From contig CBCTHE010000012.1 of NCBI GenBank assembly GCA_965146665.1, positions 1 through 64,000 on the forward strand: DNA of 64,000 bases, read 5' to 3'. A model generated the notes under the pieces. It saw nothing but the letters and a program-made list of their open reading frames with translations. It had not been told where the DNA came from and ran no database searches. Below are positions 31,470-40,944 of this stretch, piece after piece. The position numbers and the translations under genes are program-made. Numbering within the stretch: position 1 is the stretch's first letter; every line of letters starts with the position of its first letter. The DNA is from Ructibacterium sp965146665. Lineage in GTDB: Bacteria > Bacillota > Clostridia > Monoglobales > Monoglobaceae.

Positions 31470-32883
31470 AGGTAATCACCAATCCTCTCTTTGAATCATC
31501 TCCTATTTTATAAGGCTCCGCGATCCGGCGTCCGATCACCGCTACCACCTCTCCGCCATCCGCGCAGAGCAGCGGAACGGTTCCCCGCTCCAGCCGGGGG
31601 ATTTTAAGGTCAATCATAAAATCCTTCAGCTTTCTGGTCCGTCCGTCCCGGTATACGGCGATTCTGTCTCCCCGCCGCCGGGTCCGGACCTCCAGGGAAA
31701 GGTCCCGCACTTTATCATAGTCCAGAATCATCTGGTTGGGCCGGAGTACAGCATCCGGATCTCCTAATTCCAGCGTCACGCTCCAGTCCTCCATATCATA
31801 GGTCCTGCCCAGCTCCACAGCATAGTGAATGCTGTCAGAAAACGCCGGACGTTCCCGCTGCGCGGCCGTCTCCTCCAGTGTTTCAAAAGCCAGCCAGCCA
31901 TAGCGTACCGCTGCCCGGAGCCCCCCCGGCAGTTCAGCCTGTGCCCCGGTCTCCTTTTCCAGCAGATCCAGAACCGCATCAACATGGCGCCGCTCCAGCG
32001 CGTAGGCATCGCCCATGGCATCCCGGGCCGCCAGCCGAACCAGCCGGATCCGGACACAGGGCTCCACCATGGCAAGGGATGCGATGTCCAGCACCACCGG
32101 CTTTTTCGCCGGGGCCGGACTGTTGATCCGCCGGTACAGCCGACGCGTATAGCCGTCGATAAAGCCGCCGTCCTCTGCCATGTTTTCCGCCAGAACGGAA
32201 AGGGTCTGTACGATTCCGGGGTTGAACTGCGCCTGCAGTTCCGGAATCAGCTGATTCCGGATGCGGTTTCGGGTATAGCTGTTCTCCCCATTGGTACTGT
32301 CTGTGCAATAGCGCAGGCCATGAGCCGCGCAATAGGCCTCAATCTCCTCCCGCTCCACATCCAGAAGCGGCCGGATGACGCCGTCCCGCCGGCAGTATTG
32401 GATGCCGGCCAGGCCGTCGATCCCGGTGCCCCGCAGAATCCGCATGAGAACAGTCTCCGCCTGGTCGTTCCGGTTGTGCGCGGTGGCTGTCTTTGTGATT
32501 CCCTGTTCGCCGGCAATCCGGCTGAAAAAACGGTAACGCGCAAGACGTCCGGCAGTCTCAAGGGAGATTCCCTCCTCCTTGGCCAGCTCCCGCACCTGTA
32601 TATTTTCTTCAAATAAAGGGACGTCCCACCGGGCGCAGAGTGACCGGACAAATTCCTGGTCCCGGTCCGCCTCCTCACCGCGGATCCCATGGTTCACATG
32701 GGCCGCCAGAACCCGGATTCCAAGCTCCCCCTGCAGAGCCCAGAGGACATGGAGCAGGCAGACGGAATCCGCGCCGCCGGAGATCCCCACCAGCACCGAC
32801 TCCCCTGGGGCAAGCATATCATGCCGTCTGATTGTTTGGCGGACTTTTTCAGGTACCCGCTGTCCTGTTGTTTCACATTGCAT
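31444..32883 (-). CDS. tilS: tRNA(Ile)-lysidine synthase
   Basis: 479 residues. Modifies C34 of the CAT-anticodon Ile tRNA to lysidine. PP-loop VGISGGADSVCLLHVL near residue 35, AHVNHGIRGEEADRD, and AHNRNDQAETVLMR; the C-terminal TilS domain spans about 400-479. It overlaps dnaB by 11 bases. Confidence 0.95.
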   Translation of the reverse strand: MQCETTGQRVPEKVRQTIRRHDMLAPGESVLVGISGGADSVCLLHVLWALQGELGIRVLAAHVNHGIRGEEADRDQEFVRSLCARWDVPLFEENIQVRELAKEEGISLETAGRLARYRFFSRIAGEQGITKTATAHNRNDQAETVLMRILRGTGIDGLAGIQYCRRDGVIRPLLDVEREEIEAYCAAHGLRYCTDSTNGENSYTRNRIRNQLIPELQAQFNPGIVQTLSVLAENMAEDGGFIDGYTRRLYRRINSPAPAKKPVVLDIASLAMVEPCVRIRLVRLAARDAMGDAYALERRHVDAVLDLLEKETGAQAELPGGLRAAVRYGWLAFETLEETAAQRERPAFSDSIHYAVELGRTYDMEDWSVTLELGDPDAVLRPNQMILDYDKVRDLSLEVRTRRRGDRIAVYRDGRTRKLKDFMIDLKIPRLERGTVPLLCADGGEVVAVIGRRIAEPYKIGDDSKRGLVITYDTVDEGR

Positions 32884-34246
32884 GGTCGCCGCTCCAGTCT
32901 GTAAACATGGTATATTCCCCGATCCAGGTCAGGTATTCATAACCAACCTCACCGTTTCGATGCTTTGCAAAGTTACATTTGGCCTTATTGGGCTCTTCCG
33001 CGTCCTCATGATAATAGCCGTCCCGGTGCAGGAACATAACCATATCCGCGTCCTGCTCAATGGCACCGGAATCACGCAGGTCGCTCAAAAGCGGCTCGCG
33101 CTTTTCCTTGTCCGAAGCACGGCTGAGCTGGGACAGGGCAATGATCGGGATGTTGAGATCATTGGCCAGAATCTTGAGAGTACGGGATATTTCTGAGATC
33201 TCCTGCTGGCGGCTCCCCCCCTTGGAGGAACCGGAAATCAGCTGTAAATAGTCGATGACCACCATATCCAAACCCTTGTCCAGCATCAGCTTCCGGCACC
33301 GGGCGCCGATTTCGCTGACCGTGATGCTTGAGGTATCATCCACATAGATGCCGGCCTGGGCCAAAGCGGCAATGGCATTGCCGATCTTTCCCCATTCATC
33401 ATCCTTAATATCCCCTTTTTTGATCTTTTCCGAATTGAGCTTTGCCTCACCGCTGAGCAGACGGTTCGCCAGCTGGACGCCCGGCATCTCCAGACTGAAA
33501 ATGGCCACGTTTTTCTTGGCCTTAACCGCGACATTCTGCGCGATGTTCAAAGCAAAGCTGGTCTTTCCCATGGCTGGCCGCGCCGCCAGAATAATCAGCT
33601 CCGACGCGTGCAGTCCGGAGGTCCGGCGGTCAATGTCCAGAAAGCCGGTTGGAATCCCGGTGACCGCGTCCGTCCGTTTGGAAAGCGTCTCCAGCTTTTC
33701 CAGGCTCTCGTCCAGATACCGGCCGATATGGACCAGGCCCCGGCTGCTGCGGTCCTGGGATATGTCAATGATGGACTGCTGCGCAGCGGCCAGAATATCG
33801 TCTGTCTCCTCATCCCCGCGGTAGCACTTCCCCCGGATTTCGTCCGCCATGCGGATCATCCGCCGCTGTACCGCCTTGTTCTTGACAATGTTTGCATAAT
33901 AGCCCACGCTGTCAATGGAGGGCACCAGATTCGCAACCTCTACCACAAAGGCGATGCCGCCGATCTTTTCCAGGGACCCGCGGAGGGTCAGATGCTCTTT
34001 CAGGGTGACCAGATCAATGGGGGTCCCCAGATTATAGAGCTCAACAATGGCCTCAAAAAGCTCCTGATGCCTGCTGATATAAAAGTCCTCGCCCCGCACC
34101 TTGCCCAGCACGTCCGGAATGCAGTTCCGATCCAGATACATGGCGCCCAGCACGGACTGCTCCGCCTCATTGCTGAACGGCATGGCCATTTCAGCCGGAT
34201 TCTCCGGCTCCATGGGGGGCATTGGGCTCATTGGTTCTTCAATCAT
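32873..34246 (-). CDS. dnaB: Chromosomal replicative DNA helicase DnaB (DnaC in Bacillus)
   Basis: 457 residues. N-terminal domain with FSNEAEQSVLGAMYLDRN; RecA-type domain with AARPAMGKTSFALN (Walker A), VVIDYLQLISG, SQLSRASDKEKREP and LSDLRDSGAIEQDADMVMFLHR summarised by its Arg-finger region. I chose the ATG at 34246, preceded by AGGTGA, over an upstream GTG at 34306. It lies between rplI and tilS as in other Clostridia. It differs clearly from the phage helicase at 425-1840. Confidence 0.95.
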   Translation of the reverse strand: MIEEPMSPMPPMEPENPAEMAMPFSNEAEQSVLGAMYLDRNCIPDVLGKVRGEDFYISRHQELFEAIVELYNLGTPIDLVTLKEHLTLRGSLEKIGGIAFVVEVANLVPSIDSVGYYANIVKNKAVQRRMIRMADEIRGKCYRGDEETDDILAAAQQSIIDISQDRSSRGLVHIGRYLDESLEKLETLSKRTDAVTGIPTGFLDIDRRTSGLHASELIILAARPAMGKTSFALNIAQNVAVKAKKNVAIFSLEMPGVQLANRLLSGEAKLNSEKIKKGDIKDDEWGKIGNAIAALAQAGIYVDDTSSITVSEIGARCRKLMLDKGLDMVVIDYLQLISGSSKGGSRQQEISEISRTLKILANDLNIPIIALSQLSRASDKEKREPLLSDLRDSGAIEQDADMVMFLHRDGYYHEDAEEPNKAKCNFAKHRNGEVGYEYLTWIGEYTMFTDWSGDHAM

Positions 34247-34323
34247 CTGTCTTTCACCTGATCTTTCCGGTTTATTCTGCCGTGCATCCATAGGAGAGTC
34301 GAACACATACGGCTCTCTGATGG

Positions 34324-34773
34324 CTACTTCGCCTCTGTGACCTCCACCTTAAAGGTTCCGACCACTTTGGGGTACAGCGTCACGTTGACATCCCGGATCC
34401 CGCAGGTCTTGATGCCGTCCGGCAGGTCGATTTTACGCTTGTCCACTTCAATGTTGAATTGTTCCTTTAGGGCCTGTGCCACATCCTTGGAGGTGATGGA
34501 GCCAAAGAGCTTCCCCTCTTTGCCCGCCTTGGCGGAGAGCTTCACCTTGACGTCCTTCATCCGCTCCGCAATGTTGGCGGCCTTGAGTTCCTCCTGGTTC
34601 CGCTTATACTGCTCGGCGCCCTTCTTCCCCTCCAGCTCATTCATCGCCTGCTTGGTGGCAAGCTTTGCAAGCCCCTTGGGGAGCAAAAAGTTATTGGCAT
34701 AGCCGTCGCTGACATTGATCAGATCCCCTTTTTTCCCCTGGGATTTTACATCCTGTGTCAAAATTACCTTCAT
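34324..34773 (-). CDS. rplI: 50S ribosomal protein L9
   Basis: 149 residues: MKVILTQDVKSQGKKGDLIN, then a long helix and C-terminal RNA-binding domain (AGKEGKLFGSITSKDVA). Full length. RBS GAGAGGAA. Between gdpP and dnaB, the conserved order. Confidence 0.97.
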   Translation of the reverse strand: MKVILTQDVKSQGKKGDLINVSDGYANNFLLPKGLAKLATKQAMNELEGKKGAEQYKRNQEELKAANIAERMKDVKVKLSAKAGKEGKLFGSITSKDVAQALKEQFNIEVDKRKIDLPDGIKTCGIRDVNVTLYPKVVGTFKVEVTEAK

Positions 34774-34830
34774 ATATAATTCCTCTCTTTCTGGAAAATT
34801 TGCATAAAAAATTTACAAAAAATGAAACTA

Positions 34831-36849
34831 TTACGCCTGGGCAAAGGGCGCTTCCTCAAAAACCACCTCGTCAATAGCGGCCCTGAGGCGCATCTCCGCA
34901 AAGCCGAGACTGTTGTTTTTCAGCTGGGCGCCCGCAATGGTGATATGTCCGCCGCCGCCGAGCTTCTCCAGAATCACCTGCACATTGACCGAATCCAGGG
35001 ACCGGCCGCTGATGATGATTCTGCCGCCCACAGCCGCCAGCACAAAGGCTGCCTCGATCCCCTTGATGTTCAAGAGCTCATCCGCGGCCTGGGCGACCAC
35101 GATCTGGGTATCCTGCCCTATGTCGTCACAGACCGCAATGGCAATGTTCTTTCTGTAGACCTTGGCATGGCTGATGATCCGGGACTTCTGAATATAGGTG
35201 TCCAGATCGTTCCGAAACAGCCGGCGCACATTGACCGGATCAACGCCCATCTTTCTGAGATAGGACGCCGCCTCAAAGGTCCGCACCCCGGTTTTGAAGG
35301 TGAAGCCTTTGGTATCCATATAAATGCCGCTGTAAAGCGATTCCGCTTCATAGCCGTCCAGATTCTGGCCATCGGCAAAATACTGGAGGATCTCGGTCAC
35401 CATCTCACTGGAGGACGACGCATAGGGCTCATGATAGGTGAGCACCGTGTTCTCAATGAACTCCTCACTCCGGCGGTGGTGGTCAATCAGCACCACGTCC
35501 CTGATGTTTTTCAGCACATCCTTAAATTCCACCATGCTGGGCCGGTGAGTATCCACCACCACAAGCAGGGTCCCCTCATCAATGAGGTTCAGGGCCCGGT
35601 CCTCGCCTATGATCCGCTCCTGGTAGATCTCCCGCTCCAGAAGGCTGTCAAGGATCATGTGTGCATTGTTATGGCCGCGGTCAATGGCGATATACACGTC
35701 CGCCTTTCTGTCATGCAGGGCCCGGAACAGTCCCACAGACGCCCCGAGGCTGTCCGCGTCCCCGTTCCGGTGTCCCATGATGAGTACATTCGAGGCATGG
35801 TCCGCCAGATCCCGCAGGGCATGGGCCACAACGCGTGCCTTGACCTTTGTGCTCTTCTCAATCTCCCGGCTCTTGGCGCCGTAGAACTGGAATCCCTTGA
35901 CAGTCTTGACCACCGCCTGGTCTCCGCCCCGTCCCAGCGCCATATCCAGCGCCGCCCGGGACAGCTGTTCATTCTCCCGCAGCGCGGCGCCGGATTTGCC
36001 GACGCCAATGCTGACTGTGACCGGAAGCCGGTTGCCCTGTTCGATCTTTTTGACCTCGCCCAGCACGCTGAACTTCTCCTTCAGCAGCGGCTCAAAGAGC
36101 GCCGCCTCAAAGAACACAATGAACTTGTCCCGCTCATATCTGGTGACGACGCCCTCGCCCCGCTCCACCCACTCGTTGACGCACCGCTCAATATCCCCGA
36201 TCAGGGCGCCGTGGCTGGTATTGGGCGTACCCTTGAACACCTCGTCATAGTTGTCAATCATCACCGTACAGACAATGATCTTTTTCGCCTCCAGCCGCTT
36301 CTGCAGCTGATGGAGGCCGGTCAGATCCGTAAAATACAGGCCCACCATGGTATCAACAACCTCATCCTGATTGGTCCGCACAGCCCGGCCGGTAATCCTG
36401 TAATCTCTGTCCCGGTAGGTGTATTCCTCAGGCGTGGGGTCCTCATCCTCCACAAACCGGCTGAACTGAAGCTCTGAGAAAATATCCTGCAGATATTCGC
36501 CGAAGAGATTGCCCCGGCCGACCATGTGCTCAAACTGGGTGTTATACCACTGCACCGCGCCACCGACCGTGGCCACCACCATAGGCGACGGAAAATTCAT
36601 CACCGCCGCCTTTGTGGTGTTTTCTGTACAGAACGCAAAGTTTTCCAGCTTTTCCACCAGAACCTGCTTCCGCTTTTTCGCGGCACACACGCCTGTTCCG
36701 GCAATGACCACAGAGAGCGCGATCTCCAGAACAGAGGCCACAGAGATCTCCCGGTGCCTCACCCAGCCAAGCAAAAATGTCAGCAGCCCAAAGACAAAGA
36801 ACCCGCCGGCAACCACAAGGCTGTTCCGCAGGGATATGCGCTTTTCCAT
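34831..36849 (-). CDS. gdpP: Cyclic-di-AMP phosphodiesterase GdpP
   Basis: 672 residues. Two N-terminal membrane helices (about 8-50), a PAS domain (about 75-160), a degenerate GGDEF domain (about 175-300, with RYERDKF in place of GGDEF), a DHH domain with GHRNGDADSLG (about 362) and IDHHRRS, and DHHA1 with GGGGHITIAG (about 632). It degrades c-di-AMP, which controls potassium import and wall stress. The DHH motif has Gly where Pro is common (GHRNPD). ATG at 36849 with AAGGG. Follows yybS. Confidence 0.94.
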   Translation of the reverse strand: MEKRISLRNSLVVAGGFFVFGLLTFLLGWVRHREISVASVLEIALSVVIAGTGVCAAKKRKQVLVEKLENFAFCTENTTKAAVMNFPSPMVVATVGGAVQWYNTQFEHMVGRGNLFGEYLQDIFSELQFSRFVEDEDPTPEEYTYRDRDYRITGRAVRTNQDEVVDTMVGLYFTDLTGLHQLQKRLEAKKIIVCTVMIDNYDEVFKGTPNTSHGALIGDIERCVNEWVERGEGVVTRYERDKFIVFFEAALFEPLLKEKFSVLGEVKKIEQGNRLPVTVSIGVGKSGAALRENEQLSRAALDMALGRGGDQAVVKTVKGFQFYGAKSREIEKSTKVKARVVAHALRDLADHASNVLIMGHRNGDADSLGASVGLFRALHDRKADVYIAIDRGHNNAHMILDSLLEREIYQERIIGEDRALNLIDEGTLLVVVDTHRPSMVEFKDVLKNIRDVVLIDHHRRSEEFIENTVLTYHEPYASSSSEMVTEILQYFADGQNLDGYEAESLYSGIYMDTKGFTFKTGVRTFEAASYLRKMGVDPVNVRRLFRNDLDTYIQKSRIISHAKVYRKNIAIAVCDDIGQDTQIVVAQAADELLNIKGIEAAFVLAAVGGRIIISGRSLDSVNVQVILEKLGGGGHITIAGAQLKNNSLGFAEMRLRAAIDEVVFEEAPFAQA

Positions 36850-36862
36850 AGCTGTCAAACCC

Positions 36863-37864
36863 TTACTCGTGCTTGACATGATCTTCACCCGCCTTACTCA
36901 ATCGCCTGAAATTAAACATTCCGTCAACCAGACCCAGAAGGATCAAAACCTGGGTAATCAGACCTATCATCACATAGCCCGCAAGTATCGCCGCCGCGTA
37001 GATCGCCGCCCGCGCATAGCCGGAGGGGAGCTTCTCGCTGAACTTATAGTCAATCAGGGAGAAACCGCACACGCCGATAAAGGCATAGAGCAGGCCGATC
37101 ATATTTTTGAGGGCCGCCGTATAAATGGTGGAATCCTTGGAAAACGAAGCCACCAGAAACATAATCATGGTCACATAACACATACTCCGGGAGGCGTGCA
37201 GGCGGTTAAAGGGCGTGTACAGCACATGGCATATCCGAAGCCGCCGCAGAACATAAATTCCCATCATGCAGACCGCATAGCCCAGCACCACGGACGCGCC
37301 CACCACGAAGGAGGGCAGATATAAAAAGATCATCTCCCGCATCTGGTCAATCATAGTATTCAACACGGCCGTCAGGTCCTTGCCCTGGGTGCCGGCCGAA
37401 GCCAGCTTACCCATAACGCTGTTTAAAATCTGTTTTGTGTTTTCCAGCGTGCCGTCCACCAGCTTTTCAATCCCGTCTCCCCCGCCGCTGGCATTGAGCA
37501 GGATCAGCTGGAGCATAAGCCCGAACATCACCGCGCCGGCGGCGGCAAACACGGTTATCTGAAAGGAGGCCCGTTTTGAGATGGCATACCCGATTACCAG
37601 TCCGGGAAGCAGATCCACAATCCCCATCAGCAGGGCCGAAACAGGATCGCCGGTGAGCACAAACAGCACCAGTATGCTGGCCGCGCAGGCTGTGCCCGAC
37701 GTCCCGAGTCCGTGCCTGACCCCGAGAAAGATCAGCGGCGTTCCGGCCACGGCAATGGAAAACAGCGCCAAGGGCGGGACATAAACCGCGATTACAAGCA
37801 AAAGTACAGTAACAGCCGTACATACAGCGCCGTCCGCCAGCGCCTTAACCTTCGTATTTTTCAT
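36863..37864 (-). CDS. yybS: YybS-family (DUF2232) membrane protein
   Basis: 333 residues with about eight membrane helices (for example VTVLLLVIAVYVPPLALFSI and YAICMMGIYVL-like segments). YybS lies next to gdpP and rplI in many Firmicutes. Fold recalls ECF transporter S-components. I prefer the ATG at 37864, preceded by AAGGA, over 37879. Its start overlaps the MazG-like gene. Function unknown. Confidence 0.82.
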   Translation of the reverse strand: MKNTKVKALADGAVCTAVTVLLLVIAVYVPPLALFSIAVAGTPLIFLGVRHGLGTSGTACAASILVLFVLTGDPVSALLMGIVDLLPGLVIGYAISKRASFQITVFAAAGAVMFGLMLQLILLNASGGGDGIEKLVDGTLENTKQILNSVMGKLASAGTQGKDLTAVLNTMIDQMREMIFLYLPSFVVGASVVLGYAVCMMGIYVLRRLRICHVLYTPFNRLHASRSMCYVTMIMFLVASFSKDSTIYTAALKNMIGLLYAFIGVCGFSLIDYKFSEKLPSGYARAAIYAAAILAGYVMIGLITQVLILLGLVDGMFNFRRLSKAGEDHVKHE

Positions 37865-38180
37865 ATCTGTCCTTTCCATCTTCCAGGCAGGCGAGCAGAG
37901 CGCTCAGATCGCCGAACCGCCGCTCCAGGATATGACGCTGTGCAATGCCGCCGCGCAGCATTGCCCGCATCTCACCGCCAATCTCCTCAAATCCAACGCC
38001 AAGCCTGCTGCACAGAAGATAGGTCTGTCCAATGAGCCGGGCCGCATCCTGCGTGATCCGCTCCCGGGTCTCGCTGTCCGCCTCTGCGGATATGTCTCCG
38101 AACAGGTCGGTGACATTCTGCAGGATCTCAACCTTAAGCAGTTCTACTGCTTTGATATTGTTCGCAATGTCGATTTCCAT
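37845..38180 (-). CDS. MazG-like family protein
   Basis: 111 residues, all-helical: IANNIKAVELLKVEILQNV, ARLIGQTYLLCSRLGVGFEEI and LERRFGDLSALLACLEDGKD. This matches the small MazG-like family found near yybS and dnaB in Clostridia; related MazG proteins hydrolyse NTPs, but I see no complete EExxE...D site. The start is uncertain: the ATG at 38180 lacks a strong RBS and a GTG lies at 38207. Confidence 0.65.
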   Translation of the reverse strand: MEIDIANNIKAVELLKVEILQNVTDLFGDISAEADSETRERITQDAARLIGQTYLLCSRLGVGFEEIGGEMRAMLRGGIAQRHILERRFGDLSALLACLEDGKDRYEKYEG

Positions 38181-38371
38181 ACTAATCTTCAGAGCCTTTC
38201 TGCCCACAAATCATAACGGAACGATACGCCTCCAATCCATGGGCAGATCAGGCGCTTCATGAAAATGCGGTCCGTGCATTGTCCGCCAGCGGCAGAACAC
38301 GGTCCTTCAGGTTCTCTTTCCTCTTCTTCGCGCCGGGACTTTTGGCACATATGGCCGGCCGAATCAAGGTT

Positions 38372-38397
38372 CTATTATAGTTATTATACTATAATAG
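38372..38397. promoter_or_regulatory. 10-bp perfect dyad in a promoter region
   Basis: CTATTATAGT (38372-38381) and ACTATAATAG (38388-38397), with a 6-nt spacer. Each arm contains a TATAAT-like box on one strand. It lies in the 226-bp gene-free gap between the MazG-like gene and the methyltransferase. It could be an operator overlapping a promoter for the yybS-gdpP-dnaB transcript, although no convincing -35 box was found. Nothing else is seen in the gap. Confidence 0.5.
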
Positions 38398-38453
38398 CAA
38401 ATAACGCCGTGTATTTCAACTATAATTTCAATAAAAAAGCAAATTTTTTCTAT

Positions 38454-39227
38454 TTAAATCAGGATATTTCTCCCTGCGCCTTCCCGCGGCGCTCTGTATA
38501 CCACGGTCTGGTTGGGCATCTCCAGAACGCCGTCTCTGGCATACCGTCCAAACAGCGCTTCCAGCGCCGCCATATAGGGGGCGTATACCGGGTCCTCCGG
38601 CGCTGGGGAATAGGACGCGGAGCGGAGCCGGTCCAGAAACCGCGGCCGGTCGAAATACAGGTTATTTTCAAAAACCAGCTTCTCACAGGTTCCTCCAAAA
38701 AAACCGCAGATGACCGCATCCATCTCCGCGTTTCCGCCGCTGAAGCCCTGAAAGCCGGGGCAGTATTCCTGACATATGGAATAATTCTCCCGCACAATGG
38801 GGCTGTCGCTGTCCCTGTTATTCCAGATCAGATAGACCCGGCCGCCGGGCTTGAGAATCCGCCGGCACTCCGTTTGAAACGCCGCCGGGTCAAACCAGTG
38901 AAAGGACTGCGCGGCCGTGACAGCATCCATGCTGTGCCCCGGGAGCGTGGTATGCTCCGCCGGGGCGGCAATGGAGCGAAAGCCCGAACAGCCGGCCAGG
39001 TCCGTCTCGGCACAGGCGCGCATATCCGCGTTCGGCTCTACAGCGCAGACCGAATACCCGCGCCGGAGCAATTCTTTTGTGAGAATACCAGTGCCGGATC
39101 CAATATCCGCCACAGCGGCATTTAGAGGCAGTTCACCAGCCAGCAGGTCAAACAGGCCGGCGGCATAGCCGGGTCTTGCGTTTGCATAGGCAGCCGCTTT
39201 TCCAGTGAATTTCTGTGTATTGTCCAT
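38454..39227 (-). CDS. Class I SAM-dependent methyltransferase
   Basis: 257 residues. Methyltransf_11-type fold: PLNAAVADIGSGTGILTKELLRRG (motif I, about 40-62, shown in part), VCAVEPNADM, and DAVTAAQSFHWFDPAAF with ILKPGGRVYLIWNNRD. Substrate unknown. The ATG at 39227 has AGGAGG upstream; a longer in-frame reading exists but lacks an RBS. Last gene of the long leftward block. Confidence 0.85.
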   Translation of the reverse strand: MDNTQKFTGKAAAYANARPGYAAGLFDLLAGELPLNAAVADIGSGTGILTKELLRRGYSVCAVEPNADMRACAETDLAGCSGFRSIAAPAEHTTLPGHSMDAVTAAQSFHWFDPAAFQTECRRILKPGGRVYLIWNNRDSDSPIVRENYSICQEYCPGFQGFSGGNAEMDAVICGFFGGTCEKLVFENNLYFDRPRFLDRLRSASYSPAPEDPVYAPYMAALEALFGRYARDGVLEMPNQTVVYRAPREGAGRNILI

Positions 39228-39460
39228 GTGGGACCCTCCTGACTGTGTATTGATTTGCATAATCGCTTTGCCGGACAGCCAAAATCCGGGCAAAGCGTAA
39301 TCTTCATGCTGGAATTGGAGTAAAGGCGCGGCATGACCGCGTTTCGCCTTCCTCGTATTCTACCCGAAATTCCGCCGAAAGTCAATGCCTGCGCCTTAGC
39401 CACAGGAGAGTTGCTCCTGATATGCCCTGCGCGCGGAAATATGATTTTTGTCGAAAGTTC

Positions 39461-39488
39461 TGGACTTTTTTCAAAGAAGTGCTATAAT
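39461..39488 (+). promoter_or_regulatory. trkA promoter
   Basis: TGGACT (39461-39466), 16-bp spacer, TATAAT (39483-39488). A roughly 85-nt leader follows, with a small hairpin (GTGAAGG..CCTCAC, about 39528-39545) before the RBS. Confidence 0.6.
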
Positions 39489-39573
39489 AAGGTTTGTATT
39501 GATTCAAAACAGTAAAACGGAGACGATGTGAAGGGGAAGCCTCACACCAGCCTCCGGGGGAATGGAGATTTTT

Positions 39574-40932
39574 ATGGAAATTATAGTTGTGGGCTGTGGC
39601 AAGGTTGGGGCCGCTCTGGCGGGCAAACTTATGGATGAAGGTCACAGTATCACGGTCATTGATACCAGCGCGGAAAAAATCCAGCGTATTACCGAGGAAC
39701 TGGATGTGATGGGCATTGTGGGGAACGGCTCATCCATCAGTATCCTCAACGAAGCAGGGCTGGAGGACGCGGATGTGCTGATCTCCGTCACCGGTTCGGA
39801 CGAACTGAATCTTCTGTGCTGTATGTTTGCCAAAAAGGTGGGACACTGCAACGCCATTGCCAGAGTCCGCAACCCCATGTACAGCCATGAGCTGGACTTT
39901 ATCAAGCAGCAGCTTGGGATCTCGTCAATCATTAATCCGGAGCTGGCCTCTGCCCGTGAAATATCCCGGCTCCTCCGCTTTCCCGCCGCCAGCAAAATTG
40001 ACACCTTTGCCGGCGGCCGGGTGCATCTCATCAAATTCCAGCTGACGGATACCCAGGGGCTGGACCGGATGCTCCTCAAGGATATTCCGGTCCGGATGGG
40101 CTGTGACATCCTGATCTGCGCAGTGGAGCGCGGCCACGAGGTGATCATTCCGGACGGGGACTTCACTCTGCAGAGCGGGGATCTTGTCACCGTGCTGGCA
40201 ACCCGGGAAAAGGCGGCCGAATTTTTCGGAAAGCTGAACCTGCCCACCCGTCCAGTGCACAGCACGCTCATTGTGGGCGGAGGGACCATTGGCTATTATC
40301 TGGCCAAGGATCTGCTGGCCCATAATATCCGGGTCCGCATTGTGGAGCATAACGCCGAACGCTGTGAGACGCTGGCGGAAAGTCTGCCCGGCGCCACCAT
40401 TCTCTACGGCGACGGCACGGACCGCCAGCTTCTCATGTCAGAGGGACTGCCCATGGCGGAGGCTTTTGTGGCCCTCACCAATCTGGACGAGGAAAATGTT
40501 CTGCTGGCGCTGTTTGCGAAAAAACACAGTGCCGCCAAACTTGTCACCAAGGTCAACCGGCTGGAGTTTGACGATATCCTGGACGGTCTGGACATCGGCA
40601 GCGCGGTCTATCCCAAGTACATAACCTGCGATTTCATCCTCCAGTACGTCCGCGCCCTGCAAAACAAATCCGGCAGCAATATCAAGACGCTGTACCGGAT
40701 TTTGGACGACCGGGTGGAGGCGCTGGAGTTCACGGTCCACCAGCCATCCGCGGCCACCAGCGCGCCGCTGGCGGAGCTGCGGCTGAAGCCGAATCAGCTG
40801 GTCTGCTGTATCACCCGCGGGGACCGCATCATCATCCCCAGAGGGAGCGACCGCATTCAGGTGGGCGACACGGTCATTGTGGTCACGCTGGAGCATGGTC
40901 TCCGCGACGTCCGCGACATCGTCGTGAGCTGA
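39574..40932 (+). CDS. trkA: Trk potassium uptake protein TrkA
   Basis: 452 residues. Two tandem RCK units: NAD-binding VVGCGKVGAALAGKLMDEGH (about 4-23) and LIVGGGTIGYYLAKDLL (about 230), each followed by a TrkA_C/RCK_C domain. It gates the TrkH channel from the cytoplasm. RCK_C domains are known c-di-AMP targets in Firmicutes, linking it to gdpP. ATG at 39574 with GGAG upstream. Gap of 12 bp to trkH. Confidence 0.95.
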   Translation: MEIIVVGCGKVGAALAGKLMDEGHSITVIDTSAEKIQRITEELDVMGIVGNGSSISILNEAGLEDADVLISVTGSDELNLLCCMFAKKVGHCNAIARVRNPMYSHELDFIKQQLGISSIINPELASAREISRLLRFPAASKIDTFAGGRVHLIKFQLTDTQGLDRMLLKDIPVRMGCDILICAVERGHEVIIPDGDFTLQSGDLVTVLATREKAAEFFGKLNLPTRPVHSTLIVGGGTIGYYLAKDLLAHNIRVRIVEHNAERCETLAESLPGATILYGDGTDRQLLMSEGLPMAEAFVALTNLDEENVLLALFAKKHSAAKLVTKVNRLEFDDILDGLDIGSAVYPKYITCDFILQYVRALQNKSGSNIKTLYRILDDRVEALEFTVHQPSAATSAPLAELRLKPNQLVCCITRGDRIIIPRGSDRIQVGDTVIVVTLEHGLRDVRDIVVS

Positions 40933-40944
40933 CGGAGGTATGGC

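Noticed and set aside
34822..36477. 551-codon plus-strand frame opposite gdpP
   Set aside because: Antisense shadow of a well-recognised gene.
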